6,408 nt of DNA from positions 1-6,408 of the forward strand of contig JALORV010000203.1 in the NCBI GenBank assembly GCA_025458735.1, given 5' to 3'. Within the stretch, counting starts at the first letter, position 1, and every line of letters begins with the position of its first letter. This document shows positions 1 through 5,754 of the stretch, piece after piece. Under the pieces are notes generated by a model. It searched no databases. It saw nothing but the letters and a program-made list of their open reading frames with translations, and was not told where the DNA came from. The stretch comes from Burkholderiaceae bacterium (GTDB lineage: Bacteria > Pseudomonadota > Gammaproteobacteria > Burkholderiales > Burkholderiaceae). The translations under genes were made by a program, and so were the position numbers.

Positions 1-536
1 AGCCCCAGCGCACGCGCCATGTCGATGGCGTTCTGCACGATGTGGATCTTGTCTTCCAGCGTCGGGAAGATGTTCACGGCGGCGTCGGTGATGACGACCA
101 CGCGGTCGATCGCCGGCACGTCCATGATGAAGCAATGGCTGATGCGGCGGCTGGTGCGCAGGCCGGTGTCGCGCTTCACCACCGCGGCCATGATCTCGTC
201 GGTGTGCAGGCTGCCTTTCATCAGCACCTCGGCCTTGCCCTCGCGGGCCAGGCGTACCGCGGTCTCGGCCGCAGCCTCGCTGTGCGGCGCGTCGACCACT
301 TCGACGGCCGAAATGTCGATGCCGAATTGCGCGGCCACCGCCGCGATGCGCGCCTTCGGTCCGACCAGAATGGGCTTGAGCAGGCCCATCTGCCCGGCCT
401 GCACCGCACCGCGCAGCGAACTCTCGTCGCAGGGGTGCGCCACCGCGCAGGGCACCGGCGGCAGCGCCTGGGCGCGCCCGATCAGGCGTTCGTACTTCTC
501 GTGTCGGCGTTCGGTCATGACTGCGGTTGCTTCCAT
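1..536 (-). CDS. pta: Phosphate acetyl/butyryltransferase, N-terminal part (runs off window)
   Basis: Enzyme of the PTA/PTB family, which interconverts acyl-CoA plus phosphate with acyl-phosphate plus CoA in the cytoplasm, usually together with an acetate or butyrate kinase. The visible 178 residues cover roughly the first half of a protein of normally about 300-340 residues; the 3' end is cut by the window edge. Family-like stretches are LLKPILVGP (about 52-60), VLMKGSLHTDEIM (about 104-116), HCFIMDVP (about 134-141) and ITDAAVNIFPTLEDK (about 149-163). No MaoC-type hydratase domain precedes it, so it is the short form. The ATG at 536 gives the longest frame. A second ATG at 518 has a GGAAG about 10 bases upstream and is an equally good start. 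It begins 24 bases after the GntP permease stop, so the two are probably co-transcribed. Whether acetyl- or butyryl-CoA is preferred cannot be told. An acetate kinase gene just beyond the window would be the expected neighbour (inference). Confidence 0.88.
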   Translation of the reverse strand, partial: MEATAVMTERRHEKYERLIGRAQALPPVPCAVAHPCDESSLRGAVQAGQMGLLKPILVGPKARIAAVAAQFGIDISAVEVVDAPHSEAAAETAVRLAREGKAEVLMKGSLHTDEIMAAVVKRDTGLRTSRRISHCFIMDVPAIDRVVVITDAAVNIFPTLEDKIHIVQNAIDMARALG

Positions 537-560
537 GGCGAGTGGGTCGATGGGCGGGGT

Positions 561-1952
561 TCAGACGATGCCGGTGGCGTAATACACGCCGATGACGACG
601 AACACCGCTGCGGTCTTGATGAGGGTGATGGCGAAGATGTCCTTGTAGGACTGCTTGTGCGTGAGCCCGGCCACCGCCAGCAGCGTGATCACCGCACCGT
701 TGTGCGGCAGCGTATCCATGCCGCCGCTGGCCATCGAAGCCACCCGGTGCAGCACGTCCATTGGAATGTTGGCCGCGTTCGCGTTGGTGATGAAGGTGTC
801 GGCCATCGCCGCCAGCGCGATGCTCATGCCGCCGGAGGCGGACCCGGTGATGCCGGCCAGCGCACTGACGCTGATGGCCAGGTTGATCAGCGGGTTGGGA
901 ATCGTCTTCAGTGCATCGGCGATGAGCATGAAACCCGGCAGCGCGGCGATCACGCCGCCGAACCCGTACTCCGAAGCGGTATTCATCGCCGCCAGCAGCG
1001 AACCGGCGATGGCGGCCTTGCTGGCGTCGGCGAATCTCGTCGTCACCGGCTTCCAGGCCAGGGCGATGACGGTGAGGATGCCCAGCACCAGCGCCGCCTC
1101 CACCGCCCAGATCGCGGTGACCTTGCTCACTTCGGTGACGATGGGCTTGGCGCCCTCGGTGAGAACGAACTCGTGGGTCTTGCCGTAGAACTTCGGGATC
1201 AGGTCGGTGAAGACCCGGTTCATCACACCCACCACCACCAGCGGCGACAGCGCGATCCAGGGGTTGGGCAGGGTCTCGGCCTCGTAGGGTTCGGGCTCGT
1301 TCTTCAGATCGCTGCCGTAGCCCTCGCCGGCGGCGGCCGCGCGGCGGCGCAGCCATTGCAGGTAGGCCATGCCCGTGCTCAGGATGAACACCGCGCCGAT
1401 CAGCCCCAGCCACGGCGCGGCCCAGGTGTTGGTGTTGAAGAAGGTGGTCGGGATGATGTTCTGGATCTGCGGGCTGCCCGGCAGCGCGTCCATCGTGACC
1501 GTGAAGGCGCCCAGGGCAATCGTGCCGGGGATCAGCCGCTTGGGAATGCCACTCTGGCGGAACATCTCGGCGGCGAAGGGGTACACCGCGAACACCACCA
1601 CGAACAGCGACACGCCGCCGTAGGTGAGCACCAGACACACGAGCACGATCGACAGCATGGCGCGCTCGCGCCCCACCACCTTGATGACCGCGGCGACGAT
1701 GGACTTCGAGAAGCCCGAGATCTCGATCACCTTGCCGAACACCGCGCCGAGCATGAAGACCGGGAAGTAGTCGGCCACGAAGCCCACCATCTTCTTCATG
1801 AAGACGCTGGTGAACATGGGGGCCACGAGTGCCGGGTCGGTGAAGAACACCGCGCCGAGCGCGGCGACCGGCGCGAACAGGATCACGCTGTAGCCGCGGT
1901 AGGCCACGAACATGAGGAAGACCAGTGCCGCAACGACGATGAGCAGGTCCAT
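561..1952 (-). CDS. GntP-family permease (gluconate / 3-hydroxybutyrate type)
   Basis: Integral inner-membrane transporter of 463 residues, the usual length for GntP-family proton symporters for gluconate, other sugar acids and D-3-hydroxybutyrate. The chain is hydrophobic nearly throughout, with many membrane segments starting at residue 3. A polar loop with an RRRAAAAGEGYGSDLKNEPEP stretch in two parts (about 202-222) lies near mid-protein. Family-like signatures are DALPGSPQIQNIIPTTFFNT in the first half, and GITGSASGGMSIALAA followed by ASGGMDTLPHNGAV in the second half. The ASGG..LPHNG motif is what I associate with GntP and hydroxybutyrate permeases. The ATG at 1952 is preceded by GAAAGG (1959-1964) with 6 bases of spacing. 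It lies 45 bases after the CBS protein and 24 bases before the phosphotransacetylase gene. That context favours a short-chain hydroxy acid such as 3-hydroxybutyrate over gluconate as substrate, but this is inference. The reading frame is intact. Confidence 0.88.
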   Translation of the reverse strand: MDLLIVVAALVFLMFVAYRGYSVILFAPVAALGAVFFTDPALVAPMFTSVFMKKMVGFVADYFPVFMLGAVFGKVIEISGFSKSIVAAVIKVVGRERAMLSIVLVCLVLTYGGVSLFVVVFAVYPFAAEMFRQSGIPKRLIPGTIALGAFTVTMDALPGSPQIQNIIPTTFFNTNTWAAPWLGLIGAVFILSTGMAYLQWLRRRAAAAGEGYGSDLKNEPEPYEAETLPNPWIALSPLVVVGVMNRVFTDLIPKFYGKTHEFVLTEGAKPIVTEVSKVTAIWAVEAALVLGILTVIALAWKPVTTRFADASKAAIAGSLLAAMNTASEYGFGGVIAALPGFMLIADALKTIPNPLINLAISVSALAGITGSASGGMSIALAAMADTFITNANAANIPMDVLHRVASMASGGMDTLPHNGAVITLLAVAGLTHKQSYKDIFAITLIKTAAVFVVIGVYYATGIV

Positions 1953-1997
1953 GGGGTGCCTTTCGCTGATCGTGGTCGGTGTCTTGCCTGCGCCGGG

Positions 1998-2483
1998 TTA
2001 GGCCGCCGAGTTGAAGACCGTCAGACGCTCGCGCTCCACCTCACGCATCACCTGCTCGTGGTGCAGCACGGCTTCGCGCAGCAGGTCACGAACCGAGATC
2101 ACGCCCAGGACGCGGCCGCCGTCGACGACGGGCAGGTGGCGGATGCCGTGGCTGTCCATCAGCCGCACGCAGTCGCGGAATTGCTGTGCTGGCGTCACGC
2201 TGATCACCTCGCGCGTCATCAGTTCGGCCACCCGTGCCTGCTCGGCCGAGCGCCCCGACGGCACCAGCTTGCGCGTGTAGTCGCGCTCCGAGATCACGCC
2301 GGCGAGCCGGCCGCCTTCCAGCACCACGAGGAAACCGACGCGCCGCTCGGCCATCACCTCCAGCGCGGCACGCGCGGTGTCGGTCGGGCTGACCGAAAAC
2401 ACGCCGGCCGGCTTGGCCGCCAGGATCTGCAAGAGGGTCCGGAACGGAACGGTCTCGTCGGGGGCCTTCATTCGCCAGATCAT
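1998..2483 (-). CDS. Two-CBS-domain protein
   Basis: Cytoplasmic protein of 161 residues made almost wholly of a CBS-domain pair, a fold that binds adenosyl nucleotides (AMP, ATP, SAM, NADH) and usually senses energy state. CBS1 spans about residues 27-73 and ends in GVISERDYTRK. CBS2 spans about 90-138, has HGIRHLPVVDGGRVLGVIS and ends in VRDLLRE. A charged helical tail (HHEQVMREVERERL) follows. There is no attached catalytic or transport domain, so it probably acts on a partner. Start: the frame stays open back to 2618, but the stretch upstream of 2483 is low-complexity and not CBS-like, and a strong AAGGAGG sits just before the ATG at 2483. A second in-frame ATG at 2471 lacks this site. 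It sits between a patatin gene (67-base gap) and the GntP permease (45-base gap), which suggests regulation of one of those functions. That role is inference. Confidence 0.88.
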   Translation of the reverse strand: MIWRMKAPDETVPFRTLLQILAAKPAGVFSVSPTDTARAALEVMAERRVGFLVVLEGGRLAGVISERDYTRKLVPSGRSAEQARVAELMTREVISVTPAQQFRDCVRLMDSHGIRHLPVVDGGRVLGVISVRDLLREAVLHHEQVMREVERERLTVFNSAA

Positions 2484-2487
2484 GTCG

Positions 2488-2494
2488 CCTCCTT
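2488..2494 (-). promoter_or_regulatory. Ribosome binding site of the CBS gene
   Basis: AAGGAGG on the minus strand, followed by CGAC and the ATG at 2483. It is the strongest Shine-Dalgarno match in the left-hand module. It settles the start of the CBS protein against the much longer open frame that reaches 2618. Confidence 0.8.
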
Positions 2495-2550
2495 CGGGTC
2501 GGCAAGGCGGTCCCGGGTCTGCGGCGCGCGTCTGCCGACTTCGCTGCCGT

Positions 2551-3676
2551 TCATGAGGAGGCCCCGTCGTCGGCTGGATGCTGCAGCTCGAAGACGCGCA
2601 CGCCGTTGCCGAGGTCACTGACGTTGCACGCTTCCGGGTGCTGCAGCACCTTCTGCACGTCGTCGCGGCCGGCCTGCCAGAGCTGGTCGACGGTGGCGCG
2701 CGAGAACTCGTAGTCCTTGAAGTCGGACGACTTCGTGTCGCAGCGGTTCACCAGGTGCACCAGCGAGAGCGGGCCGCGGCGGCTGATCGCCTCGAGCTTC
2801 TTCACCTGCGCATCGGTGCGCAGATTCGCCGGCAGCTTGGCGATGACCTCGGCCAGCGTGCTGCGCATGTCCTCGATGGCGCGCACCTGGTCGTAGGAGA
2901 AACGCGTCTTGCTCTGGAACGAGATGTCCTTCACGCGCTCCTGCACCTGGGCCAGGTTCTGCGGCAATGCGCCCAGGCCGCTGAACAGGTCGACGGCCAC
3001 GATCAGCGCGTCCAGGCGGAAGTCCTTCGCCACGTACTGCAACGGCGTGTTGGACATGATGCCGCCGTCGAAGTAGTACTCGCCGTCGATCTCCACCGGC
3101 GGGAAGCCCGGCGGCAGCGCGCCGCTGGCCATGACGTGGCTGGCGGTGATCACCTGGTTCGCGGTGTCGAAGTAGACCGATTCTCCGGAGCGTGCGTTGA
3201 CCGCACCGAGCGAGAGCCGGGTGTCGCCACCATTGACACGGTCGAAGTCGACCAGTTCGTTCAGCGTCGCACGCAGCGGCTCGGTGTCGTAATAACTCAT
3301 CGCGGCCAGGCTGCCCTCGACCGCAAACTGCGGTGGCGGCATGCGCGGCGAGAAGAAGCCCGGAATGCCGAAGAACATGGCCGAGGCGGCCGCCATCTTG
3401 TTCATCGCCGGGCGCGCGAAGTCCATCGTGGCCGGCAGTACGAACGGGGCCTGTGCCGAGACGCGATGCCAGAACTCGCGCAGGCGATCGACCCGACGCT
3501 CCTGCGGGTTGCCGACGATCAGCGCGGCGTTGATGGCGCCGATCGAAATGCCGACGACCCAGTCGGGTGCGAAGCCGACGGCGGCAATGCCTTCGTACAC
3601 GCCGCCGTGGTAGCGACTCGAAGTCGCCGGCCCGAAGTGCTGGCTGCCGCGCCGGGGCTTTGCGAGCTGTCGGCAT
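2551..3676 (-). pseudogene. Patatin-like phospholipase with DUF3734 tail, frame broken at the oxyanion loop
   Basis: Patatin-like serine hydrolase (lipid acyl hydrolase, Ser-Asp dyad). From 3600 downward one frame gives 349 residues with the nucleophile motif GISIG (17-21, Ser19), the dyad motif FDGG (Asp178) and a C-terminal part matching the DUF3734 style (ISFQSKTRFSYDQVRAIEDM onward). The glycine-rich GGGxxG loop that must precede VYEGI in a patatin is absent. Upstream in the same frame only YHGGVYEG looks native, after which the frame runs to a stop at 3682-3684 without an ATG. A basic leader starting at ATG 3676 (MPTARKAPARQPALRAGDFE) lies in another frame and ends at 3614. The simplest reading is a deletion near 3612-3614 of about 38 bases (length 2 mod 3), which removed the oxyanion loop and shifted the frame. 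A GTG at 3600 could start a shortened product, but it would lack part of the active site. A GTG at 3721 is an alternative start of the leader. The patatin family is certain; whether the lesion is real or a sequence error is open. Confidence 0.8.
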
Positions 3677-3758
3677 GTCGGTCAATGGCTGGAGAAGCGA
3701 GGGCGCCGGCTGCGTGGCCACGGAGCCGCGGGAGCGCTCGGCACGGACCGGCTGTCGA

Positions 3759-3938
3759 TCACTGGGTCGCCGCTCCGGTCTTCGCGGCCGGCTGGACGCT
3801 CAGCGCCAGCGCCTCGGTGTCGATCGCCTCGATCTGGTCGAAGTTCATCACTTCGTCGCTGGCCACGACGTCGACGACCTGGCCTTTGGACCCCTTCCGC
3901 GCGAGCGTGCGGGTACGGGTAAGAAACGGCCTGTTCAC
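3759..3938 (-). CDS. Small hypothetical protein, 59 residues
   Basis: I do not recognise this protein. The N-terminus is strongly basic (MNRPFLTRTRTLARKGSKGQ), the middle is acidic (VVDVVASDEVMNFDQIEAID), and the tail is Ala/Gln/Lys-rich and ends in GAATQ. There is no signal peptide, membrane segment or cysteine motif. The GTG at 3938 is chosen because GGAGAA lies 8 bases upstream; an in-frame TTG at 3956 would lengthen it by six residues but overlaps that site. It starts 14 bases after the response regulator stop and ends 82 bases before the patatin leader ATG, so it sits inside the same apparent operon. Because both neighbours carry deletions, it may itself be shortened. The codon pattern and ribosome site make it more likely real than a chance frame, with moderate certainty. 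Confidence 0.5.
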   Translation of the reverse strand: MNRPFLTRTRTLARKGSKGQVVDVVASDEVMNFDQIEAIDTEALALSVQPAAKTGAATQ

Positions 3939-3944
3939 GGGGAG

Positions 3945-3950
3945 TTCTCC
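3945..3950 (-). promoter_or_regulatory. Ribosome binding site of the 59-residue protein
   Basis: GGAGAA on the minus strand, 8 bases before the GTG at 3938. It lies just downstream of the response regulator stop codon (3953-3955). That supports translation of the small frame and the choice of GTG over the overlapping TTG at 3956. Confidence 0.5.
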
Positions 3951-3952
3951 AG

Positions 3953-4332
3953 TCAAGAGGCAGGGTGGGTGTTCGTGGGGACCGCGACGCGGCGCACCGC
4001 GTCGACGGCATTCAAGAGGTCGGTGGCGATGGCGCGCTTGAGCACGAAGGCGTCGGCACCAGCCCGCAACGCGGCTTCGCGAACACTTTGCTCGTCGTGC
4101 ACGCTGAGCACGATCACCTTGAGCTCGGGGCAGTCGTGGCGCAGCGCCTGCAACCAGTCCAGCTGGTTGTCACCGCCATGTCGGGCTGGAGTCGGTTCGC
4201 GCCCTCGATCAGCGAAGTCTCGTCGGCCACCATGACCACCGACCCGAACGAGGTGGCGAGCAGCCCGCGCACGCCTTCGGTGAGGCCATGGTGACGGTCT
4301 GCCAGCAGCACACAACTCAGAGACTTCGGCAC
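3953..4332 (-). pseudogene. Receiver-domain response regulator, frame broken at the phosphorylation site
   Basis: Two frames together make one receiver domain of two-component signalling. From the GTG at 4332 one frame reads MPKSLSCVLLADRHHGLTEG and continues to LQPDMAV at 4174. The rest (GDNQLDWLQALRHDCPELKV to the stop at 3953) is in another frame. The second part has the expected switch serine in VIVLSVHDE and the invariant lysine in DAFVLKRA. The first part carries only one acidic residue (LLAD, Asp12) where receivers often have two. Between LQPDMAV and GDNQL the beta-3 strand with the phospho-acceptor Asp should sit (the usual VDL-type segment). About nine codons are missing, and the lost length must be 1 mod 3, for example 25 bases. 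No DNA-binding domain follows, so the intact ancestor was probably receiver-only. It is the first gene of the left-hand module. The family is confident; whether the break is real or a sequencing/assembly error is not. Confidence 0.75.
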
Positions 4333-4623
4333 GGGGCACTCTCGCTTGTCGCCAGCGGCGTTGGCCGAAGTGCCTCTGGGCCACCGGCTTCGACCGCAGG
4401 TTAGGCGCTCTGCCTGGCGCCGTGACCTCGAAAGACTACGTGGTGCAGCACCCGGAAACTACCGGGATTGCAAGGCGCTGAGTCAGCGCTCGACGACGCC
4501 GCGCTTGATGGGCCCGTTCCGGATCAGGCCGTTGGCCCTGGGCCGCTGCCCTGCGCCGGCTGCCGAGCTGGCGGCTTCGCAACCACCCAGCCCATGAAGA
4601 TCTGGTAGCCCGGCCTTCTCGTC
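4333..4623. other. Junction without a convincing gene
   Basis: This 291-base stretch separates the nitroreductase stop from the response regulator start. Short frames exist on both strands but none has a family signature. A minus-strand frame ending ...NGLIRNGPIKRGVVER (stop about 4486) and a plus-strand frame ending ...KDYVVQHPETTGIARR (stop 4479-4481) look faintly protein-like and could be remnants, but neither is recognisable. It holds the 15-base palindrome at 4475-4489 and a weak 5-base hairpin (CCCGG...CCGGG, 4451-4466). I see no T-tract terminator and no good -35/-10 pair. As the leader of the left-hand operon it is the most likely place for its promoter, but I cannot locate one. Confidence 0.5.
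4475..4489. promoter_or_regulatory. 15-base palindrome, candidate operator
   Basis: GCGCTGA-G-TCAGCGC is a perfect 7+1+7 inverted repeat around one central base. It lies in the gene-free junction, 143 bases upstream of the response regulator start. It is too short and lacks a T-tract to be a typical intrinsic terminator. A dimeric regulator site is possible, but a GC-rich palindrome of this size can arise by chance. Confidence 0.3.
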
Positions 4624-5682
4624 TCAAACCCAGGTAACGTCGACGGCTTTCCGCGTCGGAATACGGTGGTAGAACTCGGTCGGGTAACCGATCAGGAAGG
4701 TTGCATACGGAATTTGTCCTTCCGGCATTCCAAGGACCTTGAGCAGCGGCGGGTAGGCCCGACTGGCGTAACCGATGCCTTCCGTCCAGCTGGTTCCCAG
4801 ACCGAGAGTGGTTGCCGCCAGTTGAATATGGGCGATGGCAATCGCGGCCGCCGGAGGCGCCGTTCGTTCATCCTTGTTGGCCCAGGCCTGGATGATGCAG
4901 GGCGCTCCCCTGGAGATCTGGTCACTACCGGCTTCCCAGTTCTTGATGAACACCTCCATCTTGGCTTCTTCGTAGAGGCCGGGGTTCGTGTCCTTGGTGT
5001 GCTTCATCCAGTCGATCGTCAGTGCAGCGATCTTGCTGACCTTCGCAGGATCGTTGATCACCAGCCAGCGGAGCACCTGACGATTCCCGCCATGTGGCGC
5101 GAAGCGGGCGATATCCAGCAGCTGCAGGATCTTGTCTCTTTCTATCGGTCTGTTGACGTAGCCGCGAATCGAGCGCCGTGCCATCAGGAACTGCCTGATA
5201 TCATCGAATTTGGGAATGAGACGATTGTCGATCGGCTCGCAATCCTCAGGACCCATCGCGCGCTGCTTCAGTGCGCCGGTAGGACAGATGGCCACGCAAT
5301 GGCCACAGTCGATGCAGAAGGTCCACGAGTCCGCGGTCGGAACGGGAACCTTGCCTTTGGCGATCAACGCCCCGGGACAACACCGGACGCAAGCGTTGCA
5401 ATTGATACACAGGCTCTCATCGATCTTGATGATCGCGTCCATTGTGTAGGCGGTCTTCGAGTAGCTGACCGGCTTATGGTCGCTCATGCCCGCCGCTGCC
5501 CCGCTCGGCGCCGCGGCCTGCACCGGAGCGGCTCCCAAACCCGTGCCCAGCGCCGCCGCGCCGCCTGCCATGACCGCTCCTGTATTGGTCACGAAACTGC
5601 GGCGTGAGAGCAGCGCGGAGTCTTCCATCTTCGTGCTCATGACAGTGCCCGTATCGGTGGATTTCGACGAAGAATTACTCAT
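4624..5682 (-). CDS. Tat-exported ferredoxin-nitroreductase fusion
   Basis: Protein of 352 residues with three parts. Residues 1-57 look like a twin-arginine export signal: SRRSFV (26-31), a hydrophobic Ala/Gly stretch (34-50), and an AxA-like region around VQAAAP. Residues about 80-140 are a two-cluster [4Fe-4S] ferredoxin domain: Cys92, 95, 98, 102 followed by Pro, and Cys123, 126, 129, 133 followed by Pro. Residues about 160-352 are a nitroreductase-fold FMN domain, with ARRSIRGY (168-175), APHGGNRQ (195-202), and GLGTSWTEGIGYAS and IGYPTEF near the end. Such enzymes pass electrons to FMN and reduce nitro, quinone or enoyl-type substrates; the substrate here is unknown. The ATG at 5682 is preceded by AGAGGTGAAGGC. 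An internal ATG at 5487 (Met66) would give a cytoplasmic form but has only a weak site. The upstream neighbour is an enoyl-CoA hydratase, 72 bases away. The DNA is less GC-rich than its surroundings. Fold and clusters are secure; export is well supported; function is open. Confidence 0.9.
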   Translation of the reverse strand: MSNSSSKSTDTGTVMSTKMEDSALLSRRSFVTNTGAVMAGGAAALGTGLGAAPVQAAAPSGAAAGMSDHKPVSYSKTAYTMDAIIKIDESLCINCNACVRCCPGALIAKGKVPVPTADSWTFCIDCGHCVAICPTGALKQRAMGPEDCEPIDNRLIPKFDDIRQFLMARRSIRGYVNRPIERDKILQLLDIARFAPHGGNRQVLRWLVINDPAKVSKIAALTIDWMKHTKDTNPGLYEEAKMEVFIKNWEAGSDQISRGAPCIIQAWANKDERTAPPAAAIAIAHIQLAATTLGLGTSWTEGIGYASRAYPPLLKVLGMPEGQIPYATFLIGYPTEFYHRIPTRKAVDVTWV

Positions 5683-5754
5683 GCCTTCACCTCTACTGTT
5701 TGATTGCGGCTCAGCTCGGGCAGTGCCTGCAGCCGACCCGACCGTGGTAATGAC

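Noticed and set aside
2484..2618. N-terminal extension of the CBS protein
   Set aside because: The added 45 residues are low-complexity and overlap the patatin 3' end in another frame. A strong AAGGAGG directly before the ATG at 2483 gives the better start.
42..2621. An 859-residue open frame on the plus strand
   Set aside because: It is antisense to the phosphotransacetylase, permease and CBS genes, and is extremely rich in His, Arg, Asp and Gly with no domain. Such frames are a by-product of GC-rich third positions on the opposite strand.
2615..3721. A 368-residue minus-strand frame across the patatin
   Set aside because: Only its first 20-36 residues look native (the patatin leader). After the junction near 3613 it is an Arg-rich out-of-frame reading of the patatin.
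2578..4041. A 487-residue open frame on the plus strand
   Set aside because: It runs antisense to the patatin and the 59-residue protein. Its composition (Val/Leu/His/Arg-rich) is that of a shadow frame, and no family motif is visible.
3953..4384. A 143-residue minus-strand frame taken as an intact response regulator
   Set aside because: Its first 70 residues are Arg/His-rich out-of-frame sequence. The real N-terminal half is in the frame that begins at the GTG at 4332.
4451..4466. CCCGG-AAACTA-CCGGG inverted repeat as a terminator
   Set aside because: The stem is only 5 base pairs with no flanking T-run on either strand; too weak to call.
4422..4481. Small plus-strand frame beginning GTG ACC TCG AAA
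   Set aside because: It looks protein-like over 19 codons but has no ribosome site and no recognisable homologue. It is only a possible remnant.
4666..5607. A 313-residue open frame on the plus strand
   Set aside because: Antisense to the nitroreductase, whose two cysteine clusters and FMN motifs are unambiguous. The plus frame has no recognisable motif.
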